Positions 39,685-48,549 of a stretch of 64,000 bases of DNA are shown here, in pieces. The first letter of the stretch is position 1, and every line of letters starts with the position of its first letter. The position numbers were made by a program, and so were the translations under genes. The DNA is from Scytonema hofmannii PCC 7110 (GTDB lineage: Bacteria > Cyanobacteriota > Cyanobacteriia > Cyanobacteriales > Nostocaceae), in assembly GCF_000346485.2 (NCBI RefSeq), contig NZ_KQ976354.1, positions 11,056,341 through 11,120,340 on the forward strand, in the 5' to 3' direction. The notes below the pieces were generated by a model. The model searched no databases and was not told the origin of the DNA. It worked only from the letters and a program-made list of their open reading frames with translations.

Positions 39685-40965
39685 ATGATTAAGACAACTT
39701 TGGAGTCCTACCTACAGAATGGTAAAACCCTGAATCGTGGTTGCTGTCGATTTTGTGGGTCGAAATTAAAGCACACTTTTGTTGACTTGGGAATGTCACC
39801 GCTTTGTGAAAGCTACGTATCACTTGAACAGCTAAACCAAATGGAGGCTTTCTATCCGCTGCACGTATGCGTATGCGATCGCTGTTTTTTAGTTCAACTG
39901 CAGGAATATGTCACTCCGCAAGACATCTTCAGCGAGTATGCCTACTTTTCGTCTTACTCTGACTCTTGGCTACAACACGCCAAAAACTATACCGAAAAGG
40001 TAATAGTGCGATTTGGGTTGCACTCATATAGTCAAGTTGTGGAAATAGCTAGTAACGATGGTTACTTATTGCAATATTTTTTGGAAAAAAACATCCCTGT
40101 TCTAGGCATAGAACCAGCAGCTAATGTCGCTGAAGTAGCTATTAAAAAAGGTATTTCCACAGTTGTCAAGTTTTTTGGAAAAAACACAGCATCTGAATTA
40201 GCTGCTAGCGGTAAGCAAGCCGATTTATTAATAGGTAATAATGTACTTGCTCACGTACCTGATATCAATGATTTTGTCGGAGGCGCTAAAATTCTACTTA
40301 AACCTCAAGGTATCATTACCATGGAGTTTCCTCATTTAATGCGACTCATTGAGGAGAATCAGTTCGACACCATTTATCACGAACACTTCTCTTACTTATC
40401 GTTGCTGACAGTCGAAAAGATTTTTGCACATCATGGTTTAACAATCTTTGATGTAGAAGAATTATCAACTCATGGTGGTTCTCTAAGAATTTATGCGAAA
40501 CAAGCAGAAGATACTTCTAAACCTATTAGTCAACAGGTAATGGAACTAAGAGCTAAGGAAGAAGCTGCTGGATTTACCAACATCAAACATTATTTTTCAT
40601 TTGGTGAAAAAGTTAAGGAAACAAAATTCAAACTTTTAGAATTTTTAATTTTAGCTAAACGACAGGGAAAAACAATTGCTGGTTACGGCGCTCCTGGTAA
40701 AGGTAACACACTTTTGAATTATTGTGGAATTAGAGAAGATTTCATTGATTACACCGTAGACCGAAATCCATATAAACAAGGTAAATTCTTACCAGGAACT
40801 CATATACCCATCTTTCATCCAGACAAAATTCAAGAAACAAAACCTGACTATTTACTGATTTTACCTTGGAATTTAAAAAACGAAATTATGTCGCAGATGT
40901 TGTTTGTACATGATTGGGGTTGTAAATTTATCGTGCCGATTCCTGAAGTTAATGTCTATTCTTGA
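39685..40965 (+). CDS. NDP-sugar C-methyltransferase
   Basis: 426 residues, full length for the TylC3/NovU-like family. The N-terminal zinc-binding part has CCRFCGSKL and CVCDRC; the SAM domain has VVEIASNDGYLLQYF and LLIGNNVLAHVPD; the catalytic region has TIYHEHFSYLSL; and the C-terminal domain has IAGYGAPGKGNTLLNYCGI. It methylates carbon 3 (or 5) of a keto-deoxysugar nucleotide. A GAGAAG site lies before the ATG. It is first in a plus-strand run with the cytidylyltransferase gene 63 nt downstream, and its own substrate-making epimerase is broken just upstream. Confidence 0.88.
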   Translation: MIKTTLESYLQNGKTLNRGCCRFCGSKLKHTFVDLGMSPLCESYVSLEQLNQMEAFYPLHVCVCDRCFLVQLQEYVTPQDIFSEYAYFSSYSDSWLQHAKNYTEKVIVRFGLHSYSQVVEIASNDGYLLQYFLEKNIPVLGIEPAANVAEVAIKKGISTVVKFFGKNTASELAASGKQADLLIGNNVLAHVPDINDFVGGAKILLKPQGIITMEFPHLMRLIEENQFDTIYHEHFSYLSLLTVEKIFAHHGLTIFDVEELSTHGGSLRIYAKQAEDTSKPISQQVMELRAKEEAAGFTNIKHYFSFGEKVKETKFKLLEFLILAKRQGKTIAGYGAPGKGNTLLNYCGIREDFIDYTVDRNPYKQGKFLPGTHIPIFHPDKIQETKPDYLLILPWNLKNEIMSQMLFVHDWGCKFIVPIPEVNVYS

Positions 40966-41028
40966 GTCAATTAGAAATCAACTCACAACTAATTGAAATT
41001 TCATCATAAGTAAGGAAGGAAAATTCCG

Positions 41029-41880
41029 ATGAAAGTAGTTTTATTCTGCGGTGGTTTAGGAACAAGATTAAGAGAATTTTTTGCTAATGTCCCCAAGCCT
41101 ATGGTTAATATTGGCTACAGACCGATATTGTGGCATGTGATGAAATACTATGCCCACTACGGACACAAAGATTTTATTTTGTGTCTTGGTTATAAAGCAG
41201 ATGTTATTAAGAATTACTTTCTCAATTATGATGAGTGTATTTCCAATGATTTTACCTTACAAGAAGGAGGCAAAAAAATCCAACTTCTAAATAGTGATAT
41301 TGAAGATTGGAAAATTACTTTTGTCGATACAGGGTTGACTTCAAATATTGGTCAAAGATTCAAGGCTGTTGAAGAATACTTAGAAGGGGAAGAGGTATTT
41401 TTAGCTAACTATAGCGACGGTTTAACAGATTTACATCTACCTGACATAATTGAAGACTTTCATAAACATAACAAAATAGCTAGCTTTCTGTGCGTCAAAC
41501 CATCGCAAAGCTTTCATTTAGTTTCAATGGAAGAAAATGGTTTGGTAAGTGATATCCAAAATGTTCAGCAAGCCGGCATTCGGATAAATGGAGGTTTCTT
41601 TGTATTTAAGAAAGATATCTTTAAATATATTCAAGCTGGAGAAGAATTAGTGAACGAACCATTTCAAAGACTAATTAATTTAAAACAGCTAGTTGCTTAT
41701 AAATACAGTGGCTTTTGGGCGTGTATGGATACATTTAAAGAGCAACAGCAGTTAGATGATATGTATTGTCAAGGTAACGCTCCTTGGGCAGTATGGAATC
41801 TTGAAAGGAAGGCAAAATCTTTGGATTATAGTCGGCTTCATCATGTTGCTAATGATTCTATACCATTAAAATTAGCTTAA
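41029..41880 (+). CDS. Sugar-1-phosphate cytidylyltransferase-like nucleotidyltransferase
   Basis: 283 residues. It starts MKVVLFCGGLGTRLREF, the nucleotide-binding loop of the RfbF/RmlA superfamily. NVPKPMVNIGYRPILWHVMK carries the conserved PKPM. ANYSDGLTD holds the catalytic Asp, and RINGGFFVF and FWACMDTFKEQQQLD match glucose-1-phosphate cytidylyltransferases. Product probably CDP-glucose or a related activated sugar. Length is slightly above the usual 257. Ribosome-binding site AAGGAAGG. Works in the same pathway as the upstream methyltransferase. Confidence 0.85.
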   Translation: MKVVLFCGGLGTRLREFFANVPKPMVNIGYRPILWHVMKYYAHYGHKDFILCLGYKADVIKNYFLNYDECISNDFTLQEGGKKIQLLNSDIEDWKITFVDTGLTSNIGQRFKAVEEYLEGEEVFLANYSDGLTDLHLPDIIEDFHKHNKIASFLCVKPSQSFHLVSMEENGLVSDIQNVQQAGIRINGGFFVFKKDIFKYIQAGEELVNEPFQRLINLKQLVAYKYSGFWACMDTFKEQQQLDDMYCQGNAPWAVWNLERKAKSLDYSRLHHVANDSIPLKLA

Positions 41881-41941
41881 CTCAAATCTTGCACGCCTTT
41901 ACCCGACAGACTAAAGCTTGTGGTTACATAAACCCACAAGA

Positions 41942-41972
41942 TGTAGAGACGTTGCACTGCAACGTCTCTACA
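41942..41972. repeat. Perfect 15-bp inverted repeat
   Basis: TGTAGAGACGTTGCA and its exact reverse complement separated by a single base. It is preceded by a small CTTGTGG/CCCACAAG hairpin (41928-41940). A common cyanobacterial dispersed palindrome. It may separate the cytidylyltransferase transcript from the deacetylase gene. Confidence 0.75.
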
Positions 41973-42065
41973 TCCATGGAATTGTCTTTGTAAGTGTAGC
42001 CATAGGAAGCCTATGGGTGACGAGGTGCAGACAAAGTATTCCCTAACAATCACAAATCAGCAATT

Positions 42066-42719
42066 ATGCTTAAATTCAATTTTGAACAAAAAAATAACTC
42101 AAGTTATAAAGTTTTGTGTTTAGGAGCGCATTGCGATGATATAGAAATTGGTTGTGGAGGTACAATCTTAAGATTGATAGAAAGTTACCCAAATCTTGTG
42201 TTTTATTGGGTTGTCTTTAGTTCCAACTTACAAAGAGAAAAAGAAGCTTATCATAGTGCTAATAAGTTTTTAGAAAAAGTCTCAGAAAAAAATATAATTA
42301 TCAAACAATTTCAGGACGGTTGTTTTCCTTTCGTGGGAATTGAAATTAAACAATTTTTCGAAGAATTAAAGCGAGATTATCATCCTGATTTAATTTTTAC
42401 ACATTATCGTCATGACCTGCATCAAGATCATCGCTTAATTTCTGATTTTACCTGGAATACATTTAGGAATCATTTCATACTAGAATATGAAATACCTAAG
42501 TATGATGGAGATTTAGGAAATCCTAATTTCTTTGTTCATTTAACTGAGGACATTTGCCAAGACAAAATCAACTATATTATTGATAGCTTTCCATCGCAAA
42601 ACCACAAACAATGGTTTACAGAAGAAACATTTTTATCAATTCTAAGACTGCGAGGAATTGAATCTAATGCGCCTAATAAGTATGCGGAAGCTTTCTATTG
42701 CCGTAAAGTAGTTTTTTAA
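42066..42719 (+). CDS. PIG-L family deacetylase
   Basis: 217 residues. The metal-binding motif is GAHCDDIEIGCGGTI near residue 19, a variant of AHPDDxE with Cys in place of Pro. The second ligand site is HYRHDLHQDHR near residue 118. Members remove N-acetyl groups from sugars (GlcNAc-type substrates). The neighbours indicate an amino- or deoxysugar modification pathway. Convergent with the next gene, 54 nt between stops. Confidence 0.85.
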   Translation: MLKFNFEQKNNSSYKVLCLGAHCDDIEIGCGGTILRLIESYPNLVFYWVVFSSNLQREKEAYHSANKFLEKVSEKNIIIKQFQDGCFPFVGIEIKQFFEELKRDYHPDLIFTHYRHDLHQDHRLISDFTWNTFRNHFILEYEIPKYDGDLGNPNFFVHLTEDICQDKINYIIDSFPSQNHKQWFTEETFLSILRLRGIESNAPNKYAEAFYCRKVVF

Positions 42720-42773
42720 CTTGAATAGTAAACTAGAAAGCTGAGGAAATCTAGCTTTCTCATAGCAAAATTT

Positions 42774-44093
42774 TTATTCAGAACCTTCTTTCAATAAATT
42801 GAATTGTAACAATGTATCTGCTGTTTTATTAATAAAATCAAACTCTAATCCTGATTTTTCCGAAATATCTAGCAGTGTATGATTGCCATCAGACAAATTT
42901 AAAATCCACAACATAGCCATTTCATTTTTTTTGGTATCAGTCTGCCCGCCGAGGGCACTATATAGTCCTCTTTTACCCAACTGCGGCTCACATTTAGGGT
43001 TTTGATTTAAGTATTTTTTATTGTTTTCTATAATTTGTAAAACTGACAAAAGTTTTGATAATGAATCGGCAAGATATTGAGGTTTTACAAGCTCCAAATT
43101 GTCTGCAGATGTATGATATTGGGGATAAGTACCATGAGGCGATCGCATAAAACAGCCCATAGGAAGATTAAATCCTGGAGAGCAAAATTGCCGTTCATCA
43201 TAACCGTAGGGAGAAAAGTCCATAATTTCATAATCTTGACTGGAGTGTTTCAACACATGAATAACGGCTTTATCAATATCGGCATTACCTCGACGGCTTT
43301 TTTTGTAGTGAGACTTACCCGGATCGCCCACACAAGTTACAACCAAACCATGTTTAATTTTGTCAACATTTGCTTCATTTAAAGCAAGCCAGGTAATGGA
43401 ACCAATGGTTCCAGGAATAAAGAGAAAACGATAGGAGTAAGAAGGCGAAAGTTGGGTGAGATGTTTGGCTAAGAACGTTGCTAGTGCTATACCGGAAAGA
43501 TTGTCATTACAAAGAGATGGGTGGCAGGTGTGACATGAAATCAGAACCTCATCTGCTTTTTCGCCTCTAATGTAACACTCTCCGTAAGTTAAATGACCAT
43601 TTTCTAAAGAAGAATCGATGTAAACTTCATACTCTTCTTCTTTTAATTCTAATAATTGGTTATGGGTGATACAAAATCCCCAGTTCTCTGTGTAGTAGGA
43701 AGTTCTATAAGGAATCCAATTAGGGCGATCGGGTAATGTAAAAAGATGTGCCTTTAAATCCTCTAAAGGCATTTTTTCATGAATATTTACGCTGTAATTA
43801 ACTACATGAAGGTTTGATTGATTAAAATCTATAATTTTTTCGCCTTGGGAATTTTTAATATAAGCATCTTTTATATTCCACTCTTTAGGAACAGTCCAGT
43901 CAAAGACTTGAGTACCTGTGGGTACATTATGCATAACTAAGGGAATATATTTGTGAATAATATCCATTGTTTTTCGTAAGCCCTCGCCAGTAATGCTACG
44001 ACAAATAGGATACAACTCAGAGATTAACTGGTACATTTGATGGCTAATATCATTCACGCTAATACTGTTGTTTATATCAATACTTGTATGCAT
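42774..44093 (-). CDS. DUF4910 aminopeptidase-like protein
   Basis: 439 residues. N-terminal part LYPICRSITGEGLRKTMDII, then a zinc-peptidase-like core: SCHTCHPSLCNDNLSGIALA, with His/Asp/Asn ligands as in M28 peptidases, ALGGQ-type block, and SPGFNLPMGCFMRSPHGTYPQYHTSADNLE. The C-terminal about 70 residues look like a winged helix (LLDISEKSGLEFDFINKTADTL). The DUF4910 family is typically found in deoxysugar and surface-polysaccharide clusters, consistent with the neighbours; its substrate is not known. Runs on the opposite strand to the sugar genes. Confidence 0.8.
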   Translation of the reverse strand: MHTSIDINNSISVNDISHQMYQLISELYPICRSITGEGLRKTMDIIHKYIPLVMHNVPTGTQVFDWTVPKEWNIKDAYIKNSQGEKIIDFNQSNLHVVNYSVNIHEKMPLEDLKAHLFTLPDRPNWIPYRTSYYTENWGFCITHNQLLELKEEEYEVYIDSSLENGHLTYGECYIRGEKADEVLISCHTCHPSLCNDNLSGIALATFLAKHLTQLSPSYSYRFLFIPGTIGSITWLALNEANVDKIKHGLVVTCVGDPGKSHYKKSRRGNADIDKAVIHVLKHSSQDYEIMDFSPYGYDERQFCSPGFNLPMGCFMRSPHGTYPQYHTSADNLELVKPQYLADSLSKLLSVLQIIENNKKYLNQNPKCEPQLGKRGLYSALGGQTDTKKNEMAMLWILNLSDGNHTLLDISEKSGLEFDFINKTADTLLQFNLLKEGSE

Positions 44094-44114
44094 ATTATTT
44101 GTTTGACGATTCTA

Positions 44115-44138
44115 TAAAATATATATGTATATATTTTA
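44115..44138. repeat. AT-rich perfect palindrome
   Basis: TAAAATATATA / TATATATTTTA (11 bp each) around a TG centre, just upstream of the DUF4910 gene start (minus strand). It could be an operator or simply low-complexity sequence. Confidence 0.4.
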
Positions 44139-44249
44139 CAATATTATTATGTTTACACTCACCAGTATTTTTATACACACATATTGCAGCCGCTTTTTTA
44201 TGTAAAAGTAATATTTCTCCTAAATAGAACAAAACAGGTAAAAATTCAT

Positions 44250-44299
44250 GTAGAGAGGTAGCATACTACGTCTCTCCTATTGATAGGCTACCTCTCTAC
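44250..44299. terminator. Inverted repeat after cysA
   Basis: GTAGAGAGGTAGC (44250-44262) and its exact complement (44287-44299) with a 24-nt loop, 36 nt past the cysA stop. No T-run, so it is a possible transcript 3' end rather than a clear terminator. Confidence 0.45.
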
Positions 44300-44334
44300 A
44301 CGCGTAGAACGATTGTAAATTACACCCTTGAATA

Positions 44335-45357
44335 TCAACTTACAGCATAAGCTGGGAAAACTTTTGCCTGCTTGGGTTTAAAAAACACTTGCTGTCCTTC
44401 CTTTATCTTAAGCTGATTAAACTGCTCGCGAGTTAAGTAAGCAATGACCGGTTCTCCAGACTGAAGAACTAACTCTACCCGAATTTCCCAACCTAAGTTA
44501 ATAATCCGGTACACCTTAGCCGACACAGAATTTTCTTCAGTAGCGCTAGTTTTAATCGCGACATCATGAGGACGTAAGAAAACTTGATGGCTTGATGGAG
44601 TGACAAAATCTTTATTTGCCACAATACCAGCGTTACTGGGAAGAATATTGACCGGACCAATAAAGCTCATGACAAAAGGTGTGGCTGGGTGGTCGTAAAT
44701 CTCAGCAGGTGTACCCATTTGCTCTACACGACCTTTATTCATCACTACAATTTGATCGGAAACTTCCATCGCTTCCTCTTGGTCGTGGGTCACAAATACG
44801 GTTGTCACATGCACCTCTTCATGCAGTTGTCTCAACCACATTCTCAATTCCTTGCGGACTTTCGCATCTAACGCCCCAAAAGGTTCATCTAAAAGCAATA
44901 TTCTTGGCTGCACTGCCAATGCTCTTGCTAATGCTACTCTCTGACGCTGACCTCCAGAAAGTTGTGAGGGATAGCGTTCCCCAAAACCCCCCAACTGAAC
45001 TAATTCCAAAAGTTCTGCAACTCTATCCTGAATCCTATTTTTAGGGAACTTGCGGATTTCTAGTGCAAAGGCGACGTTCTGACGCACCGTCATGTGCTTA
45101 AATAGGGCATAATGTTGAAATACAAACCCTATCTGACGTTCTTGTACTGATTTGTAAGTGGCATCCTCTCCAACCAACCAAACATGACCGGAATCAGGTA
45201 CTTCCAATCCGGCTATCATTCGCAGTAAAGTCGATTTCCCAGATCCTGACGGACCTAAAAGAGCTACTAAAGACCCTGTTTTGACCTCCAAACTTACATC
45301 GTCAACAGCATAAAAAGAGCCGTACTGCTTAGTTACATTTTCAACTGCAATTCCCAT
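44335..45357 (-). CDS. cysA: Sulfate/thiosulfate ABC importer ATPase
   Basis: 340 residues from ATG 45357 ([20 protein letters not shown]), with AAGGAGA 6 nt upstream; the frame is open 25 codons further but without a site. Walker [10 protein letters not shown], signature [16 protein letters not shown], Walker [13 protein letters not shown], switch [13 protein letters not shown]. The C-terminal TOBE-like domain ([11 protein letters not shown]) is typical of CysA. It energises uptake through CysT/CysW, encoded 1.4 kb away on the same strand. Divergent from the CRP-type regulator across 74 nt, so the two may share a control region. Confidence 0.94.
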   Translation of the reverse strand: MGIAVENVTKQYGSFYAVDDVSLEVKTGSLVALLGPSGSGKSTLLRMIAGLEVPDSGHVWLVGEDATYKSVQERQIGFVFQHYALFKHMTVRQNVAFALEIRKFPKNRIQDRVAELLELVQLGGFGERYPSQLSGGQRQRVALARALAVQPRILLLDEPFGALDAKVRKELRMWLRQLHEEVHVTTVFVTHDQEEAMEVSDQIVVMNKGRVEQMGTPAEIYDHPATPFVMSFIGPVNILPSNAGIVANKDFVTPSSHQVFLRPHDVAIKTSATEENSVSAKVYRIINLGWEIRVELVLQSGEPVIAYLTREQFNQLKIKEGQQVFFKPKQAKVFPAYAVS

Positions 45358-45431
45358 AGCGATCTCCTTCAAAAAATTGATATATTTAGAAACTACGGTT
45401 TTTTTATCGGAAAGAAGTAATTTAAACAACA
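45358..45431. promoter_or_regulatory. Divergent cysA/cysR-like control region
   Basis: 74 nt between the divergent starts, very AT-rich (AAAAAATTGATATATTTAGAAAC). Any operator for the regulator should be here, but I see no clear CRP-type palindrome. Confidence 0.4.
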
Positions 45432-46019
45432 ATGTCTATTTCATCACATTTTCCCAATTCATCTAGTCAAACCACTAGAAAAAGCTTTAAGACCCGCTCA
45501 TCGCTACCTCTGAAAGAAAATAGTTTGTGGAAAATTGAAACAGGAGTGGTGAGAGTTATCACTTGGCATGAAGACGGTACACTTGTCACCTTAGGAATTT
45601 GGGGACCGGGAGATATTGTCAGCCAAGCTTTTTCTGGAGTCGATCCCTATCAAATTGAGTGTTTGACTAAAGTTGAAGCAGTAGCACTACCCTTAGATGG
45701 GTGGTTCCCACTGACACAGGTATTGCTTGCTCACATTCAACAAGCAGAAGAACTGATGATAATTCGCAGTCATAAAACAGTAGAGATTATGGTTGTTAAG
45801 CTGCTGACTTGGTTAGCTAAAAAATTTGGTCGTGAAGTAGCATCGGGAAATCTCATTGATCTACGCCTCACTCACCAAGACATTGCGGATATGCTCAATT
45901 CAACTCGCGTAACGATTACTCGTATCCTTACTCAGTTGGAAGAACAGGGTTTGATTCATCGTCTTCCCCTACATAGGATTGTCTTGAAAGAAGAAGAACT
46001 TTGGCATTATGAAATCTAA
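45432..46019 (+). CDS. CRP/FNR-family transcription regulator, CysR-like
   Basis: 195 residues. The cyclic-nucleotide-like barrel is short ([35 protein letters not shown]) and lacks the cAMP-binding residues. The C-terminal helix-turn-helix is clear: [28 protein letters not shown]. In Synechococcus a CRP-family protein, CysR, is encoded among the sulfate-transport genes and controls sulfur-starvation functions. Position and size fit that role here, but the assignment is by context. It is transcribed away from cysA. Confidence 0.82.
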   Translation: MSISSHFPNSSSQTTRKSFKTRSSLPLKENSLWKIETGVVRVITWHEDGTLVTLGIWGPGDIVSQAFSGVDPYQIECLTKVEAVALPLDGWFPLTQVLLAHIQQAEELMIIRSHKTVEIMVVKLLTWLAKKFGREVASGNLIDLRLTHQDIADMLNSTRVTITRILTQLEEQGLIHRLPLHRIVLKEEELWHYEI

Positions 46020-46092
46020 GCATTCATTTCTCGATCGCTTTGTGTTGATTTTTTATGCCCTAACAACTGTTTGCGGTTAAGCGATGACTGAC

Positions 46093-46371
46093 CTAGCAGT
46101 ACCAACCATCTCCATCCGTATGAGGCTTACCCTCAATTTTCAGATTTAGAGATTCCAAGTAATTCAAACCATGCCAAAGTTGTGGCACAGTTCCACGAAT
46201 TTCTAAGTCAAATCGTCCCTCTCCATTTGTGTGTTTTCCCAGCACTGCTCCTGTAATGTTAACAACTAAGCCATGACTGGCAATTAGTCGAGAAATTACA
46301 GGTTCTTCTTTGTAAAAAGAAGGAATATGCAAACGCAAGCGAACTTTTGTGGTACTGCTACTTTCAAACAT
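46093..46371 (-). CDS. NIL-domain protein 1
   Basis: 92 residues from ATG 46371; a GTG at 46395 is an alternative. Single ferredoxin-like NIL domain: VRLRLHIPSFYKEEPVISRLIASHGLVVNITGAVLG, FDLEIRGTVPQLWHGLNYL. NIL domains bind amino acids at the end of MetN transporters and also occur as stand-alone proteins next to sulfate genes in cyanobacteria. It lies 85 nt downstream of its paralogue. Possibly a sulfur-compound sensor. Confidence 0.82.
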   Translation of the reverse strand: MFESSSTTKVRLRLHIPSFYKEEPVISRLIASHGLVVNITGAVLGKHTNGEGRFDLEIRGTVPQLWHGLNYLESLNLKIEGKPHTDGDGWYC

Positions 46372-46479
46372 AGTCACTAATAATTCATCAAGCACAAATT
46401 ATGAATTATATCAAGTTGAAAGTGAAATTTAGTCCGGGTAAAGCTTTCCCAATCCAAAATCCACGCATCCAAAATGGTA

Positions 46480-46755
46480 TTAGTAATCGCCTGTATTGAT
46501 GTCATGCCAAATTTCTAAATCTAGATCGTTGATGTAGATTAAGGCGCTCTCGATTTGTTCGCAACTTCCTTGTAAATCTAAGTCAAACCAACCATCACCA
46601 ATACCATTAGAACCGAGCATCGCAGCCGCGATATTCACTGTTAAACCGTAGTTTGATACTAAACGCGAAATCACAGGTTCCTGATGATATTCTTGAGGAA
46701 TTCTCAGTCGAATTCGTTTGTGGACAAGCTGATTTTCTGCAACCATAATTGTCAT
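46480..46755 (-). CDS. NIL-domain protein 2
   Basis: 91 residues (or 88 from the second ATG). Same fold as its neighbour: KRIRLRIPQEYHQEPVISRLVSNYGLTVNIAAAMLG, FDLDLQGSCEQIESALIYI. The two share the EPVISRL..(S/H)..GL.VNI...(V/M)LG core, a clear duplication. It begins 9 nt after the cysW stop, so it belongs to the sulfate transport operon. Confidence 0.84.
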   Translation of the reverse strand: MTIMVAENQLVHKRIRLRIPQEYHQEPVISRLVSNYGLTVNIAAAMLGSNGIGDGWFDLDLQGSCEQIESALIYINDLDLEIWHDINTGDY

Positions 46756-46763
46756 CTGTGCAA

Positions 46764-47654
46764 TTAATGTTTTGACCTATTTTTGATCCCCGTTTTCCGT
46801 TCTAAAATCTCCTTCACCACCAACGTAACAACTGCTAGCAACGCTAACAGCACCGCTGCGGAGAAAGCTGCTTCCGTTTCATACTGTTTGTAAGCATCTT
46901 CTACATAGAGAGGTAAGCTTTGAGTTTTCTTAGCAATGTTCCCGGACACTACCGAAACAGCACCAAATTCACCCATTGCTCGCGCATTTGTCAAAATCAA
47001 GCCGTAAAGTAAGCCCCAACGGATGTTTGGCAGGGTAACACGCCAAAATATCTGCCAATCTTTTGCACCAAGTGTTCTAGCGGCTTCCTCTTGATCGCTA
47101 CCCAACTCTTCTAAAACAGGAATCACTTCCCGTGCGACAAAGGGTAAACTCACAAAGGCTGTGGCTAGTACCATACCTGGAAAGGCAAAGACGACTTTGA
47201 TATCGCTGCCTTCCAAAATCTGACCAAACCACCCATTTCGTCCGTATAGCAGCACAATCATTAATCCTGCTACTACGGGTGAAATAGAAAAGGGCAGATC
47301 GATAAGGCTGAGAACAAAAGCGCGACCGGGAAATTTATGGCGTGCGATCGCCCAAGCGGCACACAAACCAAATACTGTATTCACAGGCACGGAGATGACA
47401 GCTAGAGCCACTGTCAACCAAGCGGCGTGAGTGAATTCCGGACGCGTGAGGTTAGAGAAAAATGTTCCTACTCCGCTTTGAAAAGCTTGGACAAAGACGT
47501 TGATTGCGGGGATATATATGATTAAAGCTAAGTAACCAACTGCGATCGCAATCAGTATGGCTGGAGCAAAACTTTTTGGTTTGACTTGCTTTTGCTCGTT
47601 CGGTCCGCTTGTTGTTGAGTGAAAGTGTGGCTGTGGAAATTCATCTTGCGTCAT
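46764..47654 (-). CDS. cysW: Sulfate ABC importer permease CysW
   Basis: 296 residues with about six membrane helices. The EAA loop that contacts the ATPase is EEAARTLGAKDWQIFWRVTLPNI. TRPEFTHAAWLTVALAVISVPVNT and MGEFGAVSVVSGNIAKKTQSLPLYVE match the CysW family. It overlaps cysT by 14 nt. Pairs with CysT in the plasma membrane. Confidence 0.94.
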   Translation of the reverse strand: MTQDEFPQPHFHSTTSGPNEQKQVKPKSFAPAILIAIAVGYLALIIYIPAINVFVQAFQSGVGTFFSNLTRPEFTHAAWLTVALAVISVPVNTVFGLCAAWAIARHKFPGRAFVLSLIDLPFSISPVVAGLMIVLLYGRNGWFGQILEGSDIKVVFAFPGMVLATAFVSLPFVAREVIPVLEELGSDQEEAARTLGAKDWQIFWRVTLPNIRWGLLYGLILTNARAMGEFGAVSVVSGNIAKKTQSLPLYVEDAYKQYETEAAFSAAVLLALLAVVTLVVKEILERKTGIKNRSKH

Positions 47655-48528
47655 ATCTTCTTCCCCAAGCTTGTATCAGATTAATTCCCAGCAACATCAC
47701 CAACGAGATGATTAATAACACCATACCAATCACTGTTGCACCCGAATAGTCATACTGCTCCAATCGCTGGAAAATAAGCACGGGAGCAATCAAGTCCTTG
47801 AAAGGAGTGTTAGAAGCAATAATGACAGTTGAACCATATTCTCCAACTGCACGGGAGAAACCTAACGCAACACCCGTCAAAATAGAAGGAAACAATGGAG
47901 GCAAAATCACCTTCAAAAAAGTCTGTAATTGAGAAGCACCAAGGCACCAAGCTGCTTCTTCAATTTCCTTTTCCATTTCCAGTAACACGGGCTGCACCGT
48001 TCTCACAATAAAGGGAAGGGATATAAATATCATTGCTATCCCTACACCCAAACGAGTAAAGGATACCTTGATTCCCAAAGGTGCTAGTAAAGAGCCAATC
48101 CAACCATTCTCACTGTAGACAGTTGTTAAAGTTAACCCAGCGACTGCTGTTGGTAATGCAAAAGGTAAATCTATAGTCGCATCAAGCAAGCGCTTCAAAG
48201 GGAAATCGTACCGCACAAAGACCCAAGCAATGAGAGTTCCAAAAAACCCATTGATGAGACCAGCAGACAATGAGGTAACAAAAGTCACTTCGTAAGTTGC
48301 CAGAGCAATCGGGCTGGTCGCAATTTCCCAAAATCGGGCTGGAGGTTCAGTACTTGCCTTTGCGACCATTGCAAGGACAGGTAGAAACAACATGACACTT
48401 AAATAGGCAATGGTGATTCGCCAAGTCCAAGGCAAGTTGTAGAGATGTTGTAAATACCTTTTCCAAATAGGAGGCTGTTGGCGAACAGTTCTCCTGGTAG
48501 AAGTTGATGGAGGAGATGAAATGGTCAT
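47641..48528 (-). CDS. cysT: Sulfate ABC importer permease CysT
   Basis: 295 residues with about six membrane helices. The EAA loop is EEAAWCLGASQLQTFLKVILPPL; SRAVGEYGSTVIIASNTPFKDLIAPVLI matches CysT (CysU). The stop of sbpA lies 21 nt upstream, so sbpA-cysT-cysW-NIL-NIL reads as one operon. The N-terminal tail rich in Ser/Thr/Arg is usual for cyanobacterial forms. Confidence 0.94.
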   Translation of the reverse strand: MTISSPPSTSTRRTVRQQPPIWKRYLQHLYNLPWTWRITIAYLSVMLFLPVLAMVAKASTEPPARFWEIATSPIALATYEVTFVTSLSAGLINGFFGTLIAWVFVRYDFPLKRLLDATIDLPFALPTAVAGLTLTTVYSENGWIGSLLAPLGIKVSFTRLGVGIAMIFISLPFIVRTVQPVLLEMEKEIEEAAWCLGASQLQTFLKVILPPLFPSILTGVALGFSRAVGEYGSTVIIASNTPFKDLIAPVLIFQRLEQYDYSGATVIGMVLLIISLVMLLGINLIQAWGRRYDAR

Positions 48529-48549
48529 TAGTTGTTAGTTGTTTAATTC

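Noticed and set aside
44115-44138. Operator for a specific regulator
   Set aside because: The palindrome is pure AT alternation and could arise by composition; kept only as a low-confidence repeat.
46093-46755. NIL proteins as remnants of a MetN methionine transporter
   Set aside because: Each is a complete small protein with its own start and there is no ATPase fragment; the duplicates look functional.
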